Below, piece after piece: positions 21,386 through 31,774 of a stretch of DNA of 64,000 bases. A model generated the notes under the pieces. The model was not told the DNA's origin and searched no databases. It saw only the letters and a list, made by a program, of their open reading frames with translations. How positions within the stretch are numbered: the stretch's first letter is position 1; each line of letters opens with the position of its first letter. The translations under genes and the position numbers were made by a program. The stretch comes from Pseudoips prasinana. Its lineage: Eukaryota; Arthropoda; Insecta; Lepidoptera; Nolidae. The DNA is taken from contig OX621252.1 in the NCBI GenBank assembly GCA_951640165.1, positions 14,653,934 to 14,717,933 on the forward strand, written 5' to 3'.

Positions 21386-22627
21386 ACGTTAAGCTTATTT
21401 CGAAAACATACGGAGCGTGCTTTGGTAACTTGTTTACAGTTTTTTCATCTATTTTTAAGCGGAGTTTACGATATTGTTTCCCACTTTTTGGTTACGAAAT
21501 TGATCAACACATGACGTACATTTATTAGTTACCTATTCTCTTATTTATTTTAAACGATTATAATCAAGGTTTTCACAAATCTTAATAAAGACAATTGAAA
21601 AGTAGGTTTGTTATTTTTATAGAATCGAAAGAATAAAATTATGTTGCATATGTTAAATGGGACGACTGAAGATCTTATTAACATTGAATAATTTTATCCG
21701 AAGATACAGGTAGGTACTATAAGCAAAGACGTAATATAAGAACCTACAAATTTTTGCTTACTTAGAGATAGTCGAAGTCATTCAAATGTGTGTTTAAATC
21801 TATTAAATTTTCCACTAGCCAATATCACAGAAAGCGATGGCAAAGGTCTTAAGTACATTTTTTTGCGAAATTAGTGCTCGGCCTTTATGAAGTAATAATA
21901 CTTACTTAATATAAGTAGGTACTTAAGTTATAGTTTAGTAATAAAACCCAAAATATTCGAATATAATATGTAAGTACTTATACTAGATGCGCCCGCGGTT
22001 TTGGCCATGTCTTAATTTATTGTAGCCCACGAAGGAATAAGTTAAGCTAGTTCGCATGTAAACAGATCTAGATCTAGATGAATTATGAAATAATTCCAAA
22101 TCGCATCCAAATTTGTTCAGATATTCCTCATTCATATACATGACTTTCTCGGGATAATCGAATTATGGTATATTAGAAAGAAAGCTAAATGGGAATGTAC
22201 CTAAATAGTTCGATTATCACCTATGGAATCTAGTCTGGAAGATATATCCTTTGCTTCCCCCTTCCCCCCACTTTTTTGATAACTAGGTACAAATTTCGAC
22301 ATTACATGTGCTATAAGACAATTGCTTCTTGTCAAATTTCATGATTCTATGGCCTGAAGTACCTTAAAATTTTGGTTGGCTTAACTATCTTTTGATTGCG
22401 TTAACTTAATTTTTTCACAGCTCTAAGGAAAGCCGACTCAGCAACGTAAGTATCTGATATTAATATGAACTTGATACCGCGTTGTTGAGAAAAAGGGTCG
22501 TGACAGACAGACCGATAGACGGATAACGAAGTGATTCTTTAAGTATACCTACCTACTTTCCTTATGAAGCATGTTACCCTAAAATACCCCTACTACATTG
22601 CATCGACCAATTATGTATGATTTTAAT
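21386..22627. other. AT-rich intronic sequence
   Basis: A Helitron-end-like ACTAGATGCGCCCGCGGTTT occurs at about 21985, otherwise nothing. Confidence 0.35.
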
Positions 22628-22725
22628 CAATCAATCAATTTATTTGCTAAGAATGCAGGTAAAACATTTAGGTGTTACAATTATTATTAGCATCCTATAC
22701 ATTCTGCCAAAAAGCATGCAAAAGG
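22628..22725 (-). repeat. Probable LINE 3' tail, minus strand
   Basis: The minus strand reads GCATTCTTAGCAAATAAATTG followed by (ATTG)n, the look of a non-LTR element 3' UTR with AATAAA and a short tandem tail. No coding part was found. Confidence 0.45.
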
Positions 22726-23378
22726 TAATACATTTAATTAATAGCAATAACAACTAAAATTAACAATTGCAATGTCAAGATTAATGAAATTAAATGATAT
22801 ATAAAAACAGTCAATGAATTGAATAATTAATAAGTCAGATATACAATGTCAAATAGTGTTATGCATAATATTATTGTCTAAATTACAATTTCGAAAATAC
22901 AGTTAAATCCTATTAATAATCATATAGTAAATTAAAAATTATCATTAAAAAAATCTGTTATTGAATAGTAACACTTTTCGATTTAAAATTATTAGTCTCT
23001 TTGTTTGTCACAAATGAAGTGCTTTTGTTTAACTACACTTTAAAATTCTACAGACTGCAGCTCGATATCTTACTGTGTGAGTATATCACTAGTAATTTGC
23101 TGCACGTTGGCAACATTTCAAACATGTTTCGTATATCATAATGAGTCAGCAATGGATTTATTGTTAATATAAATCATACTTTAAGGCACAAACTTTGAAA
23201 TATTGCAGTAATTTACTAACAAGATCTGAATACTGTTTACTGTTTTCTTTAATTAATTGTTATTTTAATCCAATGCGATGCCTGGTCACAATACATGTTC
23301 TGATTCTTAAATCAAGGCAACCAGATAACAGATAAACATACTTATTTAGTCATCAATGCGGATATGTTATAGGTAAGG
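22726..23378. other. AT-rich intronic sequence, nothing recognised
   Basis: Could be the unrecognisable 3' UTR of the LINE tail at 22628. Confidence 0.35.
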
Positions 23379-23517
23379 TACAGACGCTAGCACATCAAGC
23401 TACCCCAATCTGTCAAATTTCCCCAATTGAAAGTGAACCTTATGCTTTTGTTATAAAGTTGAAAATCTATAAAATAAATTTGACATATTGGGGTCGCTGG
23501 ATGTGCTGGCGTTTGTA
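23379..23517 (-). mobile_element. 135 bp-family MITE, minus orientation
   Basis: Element 23381-23515 with TA on both sides. The central asymmetric block (CCCCAATTGAAAGTGAACCT) is inverted relative to the copy at 10712. Confidence 0.9.
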
Positions 23518-23544
23518 CATCTAGACACACATATTTTTTTTAAA

Positions 23545-23715
23545 TAGGATGGCATACGAGCTTGTCGTTCACCTGATGGTAAGTGATGTCTGGCAGAGAT
23601 CACATTTAGTGATAAGGCCGCCAATTGTACATTTCTGTAATGCATCCTTGTTCCTTATATTTTATTTTACTTGGTGTACAATAAAGAGTTATTTATCTAT
23701 CTATCTATCTATCAC
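23545..23715 (+). repeat. LINE 3' tail, plus strand
   Basis: GTTCACCTGATGGTAAGTGA, AAGGCCGCCAATTGTACATT and TGGTGTACAATAAAGAGTTA lead into (TATC)n. This is a common 3' UTR of lepidopteran jockey/CR1-type elements; AATAAA is present. Confidence 0.75.
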
Positions 23716-23965
23716 CGCCGCCGCCCGTGGACACTCGCAACACCAGAGGAGCCGCAAGTGCGCTTCCGGCCTTTAAGAAAAGAATAGGCTCGCTTCTTGA
23801 AGGTTGCCATGTCATATAGATCGGAAATACCTACGCAGTTAATTGATTCCACAGAGCACAATAAAAAATAATCGTGCGCAGCACACAAAAATTTGCCCTG
23901 GGAATCGAACCCACGACCTCTGGCTTGGCAGTCAGGGTCACTAACCATTAGACCCACAGGCCCAG
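23716..23965 (-). mobile_element. tRNA-like SINE head joined to a LINE 3' end, minus strand
   Basis: The minus strand starts with a tRNA-like head (TCTAATGGTTAGTGACCCTG; B box GGGTTCGATTCCC), then TATGACATGGCAACCTTCAA and the LINE ending TTCTTAAAGGCCGGAAGCGC. The LINE part recurs at 27383. It meets the plus-strand tail at 23715 head-on through the shared tetranucleotide tract. Confidence 0.7.
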
Positions 23966-23993
23966 TCCAGTATCTCCTGCTTAAGAGGCATAT

Positions 23994-24217
23994 TACAGTC
24001 CACTAGCGCCGCCAATCGAAAAAATGTCATAACTCATAAATAGAATCAAAAATACAAAATATGTTCTATTATTACTGTGGAAAAGGCAATAACGTAATTG
24101 TATAATACCTTATCAACACTTGAAATATAGCTGTTTAGCTAAATCGTGCATTCAAAACATAAACGGCCGTTTTTGTTACAAATGCATTTTTTCAATTGGC
24201 GGCGCTAGTGGACTGTA
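23994..24217. mobile_element. 220 bp MITE with 31 bp terminal repeats and TA flanks
   Basis: Element 23996-24215. Both ends read CAGTCCACTAGCGCCGCCAA and continue for a total of 31 bp with one mismatch. TA lies at 23994-23995 and 24216-24217. The interior is AT-rich and non-coding. TA duplication points to a Tc1/mariner-type mobiliser; the ends do not match the Tc1 element at 36026. Confidence 0.92.
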
Positions 24218-24881
24218 AAAGGCCCCTTAATTGGCTGGTTGCGTCGAAATTCAGGGGCACCAAAGAATCGGAAGGAATCTAGAATGTAATTTAATTATTT
24301 GATTGCAGTTACGCCCCAGTATACATATGAACAGTACGGAAACTACCTTACAAACGTTCAAAACGGCACACTCACACAAACATGCGCATCGACAAGACCC
24401 CTAAGCGGTTGTCGCGGTGCTGTCAGTAGTGAGTGCCGTCTTAAGATGAGTGGTCACGTATAAATTTTCTCCGCGATCTTTTTTTATTAATGCCACGAGC
24501 GCATTGCGTAGTATATATGACAATATCACAAACGTTAAAAGATACAACACGTACAACCCCATTGTTTTAATGGAGTCTAGGTAATAGTACTAATACTTAA
24601 TAAAAAGTATTTATTCTCTCCTCACAATATGAACGTTACAATAATATTATATTTAACATAATGTAGATCTTAATTAGTTCAACTTTGTGAGGGACTGGTG
24701 CCTGATTTAGGTTTTTGATAAAACCTGTATTACAGGTCACCAGAACCCTCCCGCAGTTAAGCCATATTAAAACAACATAAATAAACAAATCGTTAGGTAA
24801 CAGCATTGCAACAGGATTAAGTAAGATAAAACACACTTCAAATTTTAAACTATAACTACTAATTACAGATAAGCTATGTAA
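24218..24881. other. Intronic sequence, nothing recognised
   Basis: A moderately GC-rich run at 24360-24475 has no recognisable motif group. No gene. Confidence 0.4.
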
Positions 24882-25138
24882 ACTCACCGTAGCCTAGTTG
24901 GTAGTGCTCCTGCCTACGAAGCTGGTGGTCCTGGGTTCGAATCCCGGTAAGTGCAAATATTTGTGTGATGAGCACGAATATTTGTTTCTGAGTCATAGAT
25001 GTTTTCTATGTATTTAAGTATTTATCTATCTATATAAGTATGTATATCGTCGCCTGGTACCCATAGTACAAGCTTTGCTTAGTTTGGCACTAGGATGATC
25101 TGTATGACATTGTCCCTATATATTATATTATTATATCC
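24882..25138 (+). mobile_element. SINE-A, full length
   Basis: Head with TAGCCTAGTTGG and GGGTTCGAATCCCGG, the same body as 15281, and tail TAGTACAAGCTTTGCTTAGT. Confidence 0.88.
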
Positions 25139-25384
25139 CTATAATTATTTCATCAACTAGGCTTAGTTTACTTACTGTCCATAATGTATACTGTGGTTAC
25201 GTAGTATGGGAGTCTGCACGCTAGAGCATAAATGATTAATAAATAGGTGAAGCCCGAATAGGATAATGCGGCGCATCCTTGTTACAGTCGGGTGCAGTTT
25301 CAGATTAGGATTATGCTTTCATAACTGGTTTTATTAGTGCGAAACTGATCTAAACACATCTAGACTACATAATAATATCTTGGG

Positions 25385-25750
25385 ACATTATTCACATACG
25401 GCCATATGATTCTAAACTAAGCAGGCTTAAACTATGGAATATATACCAGGTACTGTTCTCTTGTAAACACATCATCATCATATCAGCCAAAGAACGTCCA
25501 CTGCTGGACAAAGGCCTCCCCCAAAGATCTCCACAATTGCCGGTCTTGCGGTATCCGCATCCAGCGATTTCCAGCGACCCTAACAAGATCATCGGTCCAT
25601 CTTGTAGGGGGCCTGCTCACGCTGTGTCTTTTAGTTGTAAATACATACTTAAGTATATAGATAATTACATCCAGATTCAGGACAAACAGACGTTCAACGC
25701 ACAAATTTCTTTCCTTGGTGGGACAGAAGAAACGAAACCACGACCAGGGC
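25385..25750 (-). mobile_element. SINE-B, minus strand, split by an RTE fragment
   Basis: The tail (ACGGCCATATGATTCTAAAC) lies at 25385-25462. The body and head resume at about 25638 (GTAAATACATACTTAAGTAT through GGTGGGACAGAAGAAACGAA). TTGTAAA occurs on both sides of the insert, consistent with a target duplication. Confidence 0.75.
25465..25637 (-). pseudogene. RTE-type LINE 3' end inserted in a SINE
   Basis: The minus frame reads RPPTRWTDDLVRVAGNRW then MRIPQDRQLWRSLGEAFVQQW, the C-terminus of RTE endonuclease/reverse transcriptase, followed by (GAT)n. It is 5'-truncated to about 170 bp, as usual for target-primed insertion. Confidence 0.85.
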
Positions 25751-25985
25751 CTCTACCGGCTAAGTCACCGAACATCGATTTCTGAAATGGCGTTCAAATA
25801 AATAAAGGTTAAAAATGACTTAATCAATCGTTAAATCGGCTTCCATCACCACATGTGACGTCATAAATGGTCCGAAATCGAATGTCAACGTTGAAACCGA
25901 TTTAACGATTCATTCAGTCATTTTTAATCTTTATTTATTCGAACGCCATGTAAAATATCGATGTTCGGCGACTTAGCCGGTAGAG
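25751..25985. repeat. Fold-back element with arms of about 94 bp
   Basis: 25751-25844 pairs with the reverse complement of 25892-25985 at close to 88 percent by eye. Shared words are CTCTACCGGCTAAGTC, CCGAACATCGAT, AATAAATAAAG.TTAAAAATG and CGTTAAATCGG. The 47-base centre holds TGACGTCA. The outer ends carry a tRNA-A-box-like CTTAGCCGGTAGAG, so it may be two SINE or MITE ends in inverted array. Confidence 0.75.
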
Positions 25986-26117
25986 CCCCTGCATTGCGAA
26001 AGGCAACATTTACCAACCACGAATACCGGCCCGTCGAATCTCAAAGGATTGACCGGAGTTCTTCCAACTGAAGAAGGCCACAACGACATAACTCAACATA
26101 TGTGATAACAAACGGGC

Positions 26118-26312
26118 CTTTGACGGGCCTGTTCCCATGGTTGGCAAATGCTTGCTTTTCACGCCGTAGGTCGTGGGTTCGATTCCCACCCCGGACAGAG
26201 TCCTGAGTCTGGGTGTAATTATCTATGTATTTACAAAAGAAAAGTAGTTTAGGTAGTATATCAGTTATCTGGTTTCCATAGTACAAGCTCTACTTAATTT
26301 GGGATTATTATA
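26118..26312 (+). mobile_element. SINE-B copy
   Basis: tRNA-like head GGTTGGCAAATGCTTGCTTT, B box GGGTTCGATTCCC, body CTGAGTCTGGGTGTAATTAT and the shared tail TAGTACAAGCTCTACTTAAT. An internal deletion removes part of the region after the B box. Confidence 0.85.
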
Positions 26313-26869
26313 AAGCAAACTTAGACGATTGGCGTCCATGTCAGTTTCCTCATATTAAGAATGAAAAAAAGGGATTCATGATAGGTATTGTGGCAGCCAT
26401 AGCTAAAATACAACCGCGCGTACAATACTATTAAGTTGCACGGTATAATTAGGTACTACTATACCTCACTTCAATAGAACTGATTCTATCAATTGATTGT
26501 AGTAGATATCAACGCGTTAGAATTGCCGTAAATTCTTAGGGACCGTTAAAGCGGAAAGTTCAATGAAATCAAACCGATCGTGATTCATTGCCCCCGCTCC
26601 CGTGTACCACATGTTCGTGACCCAATTAGATGTTCAATCAAAGGTCTCGCTCATCGCAGCATTTGCACGTAGGTAATGAGCTATCTCGTTAATCTGCGTG
26701 AGTGCAACGACCTTTCTTAAAAGTACGTTGTCTCCAGGGTGGGCCGACCTACCCGACTATACGGGCCCATTGTTTCTACACTCCATCTGTATATAGCGTG
26801 AGAACAGCATCTGAGTCTACTTGAGACAGCTAGATATCCATCAAAAATATAGAATTAGTTGTGGTTATT
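26313..26869. other. Intronic sequence, nothing recognised
   Basis: No gene or repeat assigned. Confidence 0.4.
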
Positions 26870-27135
26870 AATCCCGCCGTGTGGTTTTTGGGCCTAGAAA
26901 AGATAATGAGGCCACCCTATACCATCCCATGGGTGTCGTAAAAGGCGACTAATTGATACACGAGGTAGTCGGGCAACAGCACCACCTGTGCACTAGCTAT
27001 ATACCTCCTGATTGCAGTTGCTAATTCACATGCCAATCACGGTGACTACGGCAAACTTTTCCAAATGGCAACGCTGTGTAATCCTTAGGCAGAGCCTATG
27101 TCGAGCAGTGGACGATATCAGGCTGATGATGTGAT
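26870..27135 (+). repeat. Dispersed RTE-like repeat
   Basis: CCATGGGTGTCGTAAAAGGC then GACTAATTGATACA is a phrase common in lepidopteran RTE-type 3' regions. The end GAGCAGTGGACGATATCAGG then CTGATGATG fits the RTE tail pattern. Confidence 0.65.
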
Positions 27136-27382
27136 TCTAATCCAAAACAATAAATCTGTTCATGGTTGATTTTCGGCAATAGCAACCGGTCTTACCGTAG
27201 AAGTGTGTTCTTCTACACAGGTGCAGCCCTATTGCTCCATACTCATAATCCGATGGCATAGGCAAGCCAAAACGATAAAGTGGAAATTACTTCCTTATCA
27301 TCTACCGTGCGTTTCACAAGAAACTTTTTACCGCGCACTTACACTCTGTGGAATTAACTGTGGAGGTATTTTCGATCCATTA

Positions 27383-27535
27383 TGACATGGCAACCTTCAA
27401 GAAGCGAGCCTATACTTTTCTTAAAGGCCGGCAACGCACTTGCGGCTTCTTTGGTGTTGCGAGTGTCCATGGGCGGAGGTGATCAGTTACCATCAGGTGA
27501 CCTAGTGCTCGGTTAAAAGAAACAGAGCTCTCCTA
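27383..27535 (+). repeat. LINE 3' end fragment
   Basis: GACATGGCAACCTTCAAGAA, TTCTTAAAGGCCGGCAACGC, GTGTTGCGAGTGTCCATGGG and TTACCATCAGGTGACC are the typical end of a lepidopteran jockey/CR1-type element. Confidence 0.8.
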
Positions 27536-27635
27536 TGCAAGACGATGTAAATACTGACATTGTTTTCTTGGCAGAATAATCCCATTACCACTTTTTGTCC
27601 TGACCTATCGAAACCATAGTTTATTATCTGTTGGC

Positions 27636-27703
27636 AATGCACTGCTTGACGTGGCAGCTACTGAGAAACACTGCCAAAAGGCTCAGTAGGAATACTTTTT
27701 TTT
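27636..27703 (+). repeat. Dispersed repeat, second copy of the 262-325 unit
   Basis: Same core (GACGTGGCAGCTACTGAGAA) as 262-325, with a few extra bases before CTCAGTAGGAAT. Confidence 0.65.
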
Positions 27704-27784
27704 AAACAGGTTCACATAAACGTCTAATTACTTACAATTAAATTATTTAAATGCATTGAATAAACTCATTGCCAAGCAATTTTG

Positions 27785-27890
27785 TCATTAACATTTTAGC
27801 ACTATCGGTCCCGGTTGTAGTCATTAGACAACAGTCGTTAAGCCATCTCAAAAGCGGGCGGTTTATACAACTCCGACACTAGAGTAACCA
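27785..27890 (-). repeat. Repeat family R fragment, minus strand
   Basis: Contains the complement of the family core: GGTCCCGGTTGTAGTCATTA, TCGTTAAGCCATCTC and ACTCCGACACTAGAGT. Confidence 0.65.
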
Positions 27891-28267
27891 TATGATAAAG
27901 AAAAGTAGGTAAATGAGGTAGTCATAATCATTAACTCAATACCAAGTTGATACAGCAGCGCTGATATCAGCTATCAACACATACAAAAATAACACATTAA
28001 TTATCCGGTAAATTCAGCACAATGTAATTGCATTACAGTTTCATTGATAAATTTATTATTAACCGGATTTTCCTTCAGCGTTGTTATAAACAAAAGCTCA
28101 GCGGAACTCGAATGAATGAACTTTGATATGAACGCAATATGAGCGTTCTGCGTGAGGTGACCTCGTCGCGGCGTATGGCCGCGTTGATTACTACGCTTCA
28201 TTCTTATTAGCCGATCACATTAGTATTGTGCCACCCTCGAAGCAACTAAACTACACGATATTTCTTT
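27891..28267. other. Intronic sequence with a small GC-rich patch
   Basis: GCGTGAGGTGACCTCGTCGC at 28149-28168 contains the palindrome GAGGTGACCTC, like a nuclear-receptor half-site pair. Nothing else recognised. Confidence 0.35.
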
Positions 28268-28405
28268 ATATATGACTCGCCAGTTGGTCTAGCGGTTAGT
28301 GACTCTGACTGCTAAGCCAAGTCGTGGGTTCGACTCCCATCCAGGATAAATCTTTGTGTGATTAACACGAATCTTTGTTCCGTGTCTGGGTGTAATTTAT
28401 CTATA

Positions 28406-28603
28406 ACTAGCAGTGCCCGCGGACTTCGTTCCGCGTTATAAATATTTTTCTCCCTGCCCGTTTTTTCATAGCCTATGTCACTCCTCGATAACGTAACTTT
28501 CTATTGGAGAAATAATTTTGAAAATCGTTTCAGAAGATCCAGAGATTACCCGTTACAACGTCACAAACTCACAAACGTTACCTCTTTATAATATTAGTAT
28601 AGA
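28406..28603 (-). mobile_element. Non-autonomous Helitron, minus strand
   Basis: On the minus strand it starts TCTATACTAATATTATAAAG and ends with a CG-rich hairpin (CCGCGGGCACTG) then CTAGT. It inserted between A and T in the SINE body, without target duplication, as Helitrons do. Confidence 0.75.
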
Positions 28604-28619
28604 TATGTATGAATTTAGT

Positions 28620-28967
28620 ACTAGCTGTACCCCGCTGTTTCACCCACGTAAAAATTTATAGCTTATGTATTATTCGGATAAAAAAAAATAAAAAAAAAAT
28701 TAAAAAGATTTATTCCCAACAAGCACAGATAATCTTTAATTTAGTTTACATCTAAGATGATATAACTAATTGCGTTTAGTTAACATAATACTTATGAAGC
28801 ATGCAACATTATAAGTACTAGCTAGGATAGGCGTCTACCTCAGCAAATGAAAGATCTACAAGCTATTTTGCTACAAAGTTTCATCAAATTCCGTTCGGTG
28901 ATTATTGAGTGAAAGAGCAACGAACATTCATACATCTATAATCACCAACTTTCGCATTTATAATATT
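28620..28967 (-). mobile_element. Non-autonomous Helitron, minus strand, enlarged
   Basis: Carries the family 5' motif (CTAATATTATAAATGCGAAA on the minus strand) and 3' GTACAGCTAGT. About 150 bp of unrelated AT-rich sequence (roughly 28680-28830) is extra compared with other copies. Confidence 0.65.
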
Positions 28968-29394
28968 AGACAAAGTAGGTATGTTTATCAGTTGTCTGGT
29001 TGCCATAGTACAGGGTCTTGACTAATTTGGGATCAGATGGCCTTGTGTTAGTTACTGTTGTTCCAAGATATTTATTTATGTATTGTAACAAAATTATTAG
29101 TATCAACAGACATTTTTCCGGAACAGTATTCAAACAATATTATTATATCAACGGGTTGTTAACAGAGGCTATTAATATGCAATCTCGTTGTAAAAACATA
29201 AAGTGCATGATAATAACGAAATTACAAGCTATCAGTAGGCAGTATGTGGCATGTTATCATATCAGAATTCTAGCGAACAGCAACAATGGGAGCAATTTGT
29301 TCGACATTATCACCCTCACCATTTGACATGATTCATTTATGTACCAATATGATTATACAAATTAGCAACATTATAATTATTTTGTACAATATTT

Positions 29395-29530
29395 TGATAG
29401 TCTTGATAGTCTAGTGGTTAGACTTTTGGACTATTTAGTCCGTGGTCTCGAGTTCAAACCGAGGCCAAGACACTGACTTTTCGAATTCATGTGCGTATTA
29501 GAAATTTATTAGTTCATCACTTAGGAAAAT
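29395..29530 (+). mobile_element. SINE-E, tRNA-derived
   Basis: Head GATAGTCTAGTGGTTAGACT and B box GAGTTCAAACCGAGGCCAAG, then body ATTCATGTGCGTATTAGAAA. A longer copy lies on the minus strand at 45780-46075. Confidence 0.75.
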
Positions 29531-29635
29531 TATACAATGAAAAACATGATAGACCTGTTTCGCGTTTGAAACATATACCCACTGGGGTTTTTGAAAGATT
29601 AGCTCTATAAATTATGTACTAACAAAAATGGATTT

Positions 29636-29725
29636 TACATACATACATACATACATAGACTCACGCCTGTCTCCCAGAGGGGTAGGCAGAGACAACGGAC
29701 TTCCATTTGTCACGATCCTGTTTTT
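29636..29725 (+). repeat. (TACA)n with adjacent LINE-linked repeat
   Basis: ACATACATACATACATAGAC leads into CGCCTGTCTCCCAGAGGGGT and AGGCAGAGACAACGGACTTC. The CCCAGAGGGGTAGGCAGAG phrase recurs next to the LINE remnant at 33285. Confidence 0.75.
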
Positions 29726-29730
29726 TTTTA

Positions 29731-30389
29731 AATTCAATTCATTGCAATTCATGCACACCTCTGTCGCTTCGTTTACTGACATGGATGGAAAAATGGATTT
29801 AAATTAGCTGAAATAAAATATTATTATAATTATTACTTACCGCTCGTTTAATAGTATTGTTCAAATAATATGTTAATTTAATGAAAGTCTCAAAGTTAAA
29901 GTGACACTTATTTATTAGAGGTTCTCACAATATAAACTCCCTCTTAAATACAGAATTCTGCCACTGGAGACTCTAACTTAAATTATCTACCTAATACGAT
30001 TCAGATAACTGTTAAGTGGTAAGTACTTTAAGTCCAGAAATCTATCTCACTAACCATGAATTAGATAACTTTAAAATAGTTGATTACGTAACATCGTAAA
30101 CTGAAATAAATCCATAAAAATGCAGTTAAAATTGCAAATATTCAGTTACGACGAAATGTCTACAACGTTACCTCAAGAGGATGTTGCGGTGTCCACTTCC
30201 CCCACATGTTGTTCGCTCTACAGGATGTTGCCAAAACTACGACGTGTATACTTTCGCATAACTACTAAAGTTACATGCGTTGGGAAAACAATTATTATTT
30301 AATGTTTACAAACATTAAACTAAGTTGTAGTAACACTGTTGGGTGTATCAGTTCATTCACGTTCCCTTGGCTGGTTCGATATTTGTTGC
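29731..30389. other. AT-rich intronic sequence, nothing recognised
   Basis: A 60-codon frame at 30120-30302 has no recognisable content. Confidence 0.4.
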
Positions 30390-30570
30390 AAAGTTTAGCG
30401 CGTCTAAAACCGCGGCTACAATTGCTTAACCTCGCATATTGTATACGAACCTAGCCGAATCGAGGTGCCTAACCATAGTCCATAGATTGGTGACGGCCTA
30501 AATGGTTGATTTTCTGAGTGTCTCTTTGTTGATGGCATGGTTAATAGTCCTTCTAGGCTGTAGTCGGCAA
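30390..30570 (-). repeat. Repeat family R fragment, minus strand
   Basis: Contains the complement of the later part of the family: ACCTCGCATATTGTATACG, CCATAGATTGGTGACGGCC and TTGATGGCATGG. Confidence 0.5.
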
Positions 30571-30639
30571 ACAGTTGGCCCTTTATTATTATTTATATTA
30601 TTGGCCAGGTTTATTAAAAAAAACAAATAATAATCATAT

Positions 30640-30850
30640 CCTGGGACTTTATTCACACACAGCCATCTGATCCCAAACTAAGGGCTTGTACTATGGAAAC
30701 CAGATAACTGCTATACTACTTTTTGTTAATACATTCTTATATAGATAATTACACCCAGACTCAGGGCATACAGACATGTTCATGCAAACAAATATCTGTC
30801 CTGGGTGGGAATCGAACCGACGACCTGCGGCGTTAAAACTCCAACCGGCC
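30640..30850 (-). mobile_element. SINE-B copy, minus strand
   Basis: CACACAGCCATCTGATCCCA, TGTACTATGGAAACCAGATA, TATAGATAATTACACCCAGA and a B-box complement GGGAATCGAACCGACGACCT. Confidence 0.85.
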
Positions 30851-30933
30851 CGTCTAATATTTACATTGTATTTCGAATGTGACCTTTAAGCTCAGTAAAG
30901 GATCGTTAAAACCTATAATTATAGTACTGTATT

Positions 30934-31279
30934 AGCACATAGAATTGGTATTGTTGCAACCAGTACTTTTGTAAATATCATAAAGTCTTTAAGCAAGAAT
31001 TCTCTTAATAATAAAACTCATTAATATAACGTAACACTATATTTATGGCGTGCTAAGCGGTTTTTATGCTCGACCAAGTTCAAACTCAGCACACAGAATT
31101 GGTATTATTACATTGGTATTATAACATAAATGAGCACATAGAATTGGTATTATTGCAACCAGTACTTTTGTAAATATCATAAAGCTTTTAAGTAAGAGTT
31201 GTCTTAATAATAAAACTCATTAATATAACGTAACACTATATTTATGGCGTGCTAAGCGGTTTTTATGCTCGACCAAGTA
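30934..31279 (+). repeat. Tandem duplication of a 145 bp unit (period about 200 bp)
   Basis: Copy 1 (30934-31079) and copy 2 (31133-31279) share AGCACATAGAATTGGTATT, ACCAGTACTTTTGTAAATAT, ATAACGTAACACTATATTTA and GGCGTGCTAAGCGGTTTTTA with few differences. A partial third start lies between them at about 31088. Not a family I recognise. Confidence 0.85.
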
Positions 31280-31387
31280 GAAACTTAGTTTCGTATGTCA
31301 CCTGGTTTACAAGAAAACCGGAATCATATTCTTTATTTTTTGTTCATTAGCGTTGAATTTGGCTTGCGTGGTGCTTTTAGTTTTTTC

Positions 31388-31606
31388 TTATTGGTGCACA
31401 TGTGGATTAAAGCTCCGTAGTCTCAGTACCACTTGCCCGTCAGATGGTGGAGGCGTAATCGATGGTGACAATTTCAAATTAATTTGATTTATCGCTGACT
31501 GCCCGTGACATGGGAACAATTTTGCCTTGGTGTTGGATGACATTAGTCGAAGACGAATTTCACGTTTAGTATTTGCTTCAGAACTACTTAAGCTAGTTAA
31601 ATACAA
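31388..31606 (-). other. Unrecognised 72-codon open frame
   Basis: The frame ends LKLSPSITPPPSDGQVVLRL then RSFNPHVHQ and has balanced codons. No motif, splice site or promoter supports it. It could be a transposon fragment or chance. Confidence 0.2.
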
Positions 31607-31774
31607 CTGGGATGTGATATATAATCGTAGCCTGAATTGTCTATGATCTAAACCAGAGTCTAGATTTATGATTGTAAGGTGGTGTGTATAATTATGGAGG
31701 TATATATAGACAGAGGTTGATAGTAAATTAATTTATATTGTCTTGCTATGGTCTTGTATCCATTTTTTATTATT

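Larger units (their letters stand above)
28268..29075 (+). mobile_element. SINE (SINE-B relative) carrying two Helitron insertions
   Basis: Head TCTAGCGGTTAGTGACTCTG and B box GGGTTCGACTCCC at 28288-28340, body to 28405, and the 3' tail resumes at about 28971 (TATGTTTATCAGTTGTCTGG ... GGGATCAGATGG). The two Helitrons at 28406-28603 and 28620-28967 separate body from tail. Confidence 0.75.

Noticed and set aside
29636..29665. Regularly spaced short repeats that might suggest a CRISPR-like array.
   Set aside because: A simple (TACA)n microsatellite in a eukaryotic genome, with no spacers or cas genes.
31388..31606. A 72-codon minus frame as a possible downstream exon of the host gene.
   Set aside because: No similarity to a PNT or ETS domain and no convincing acceptor or donor.
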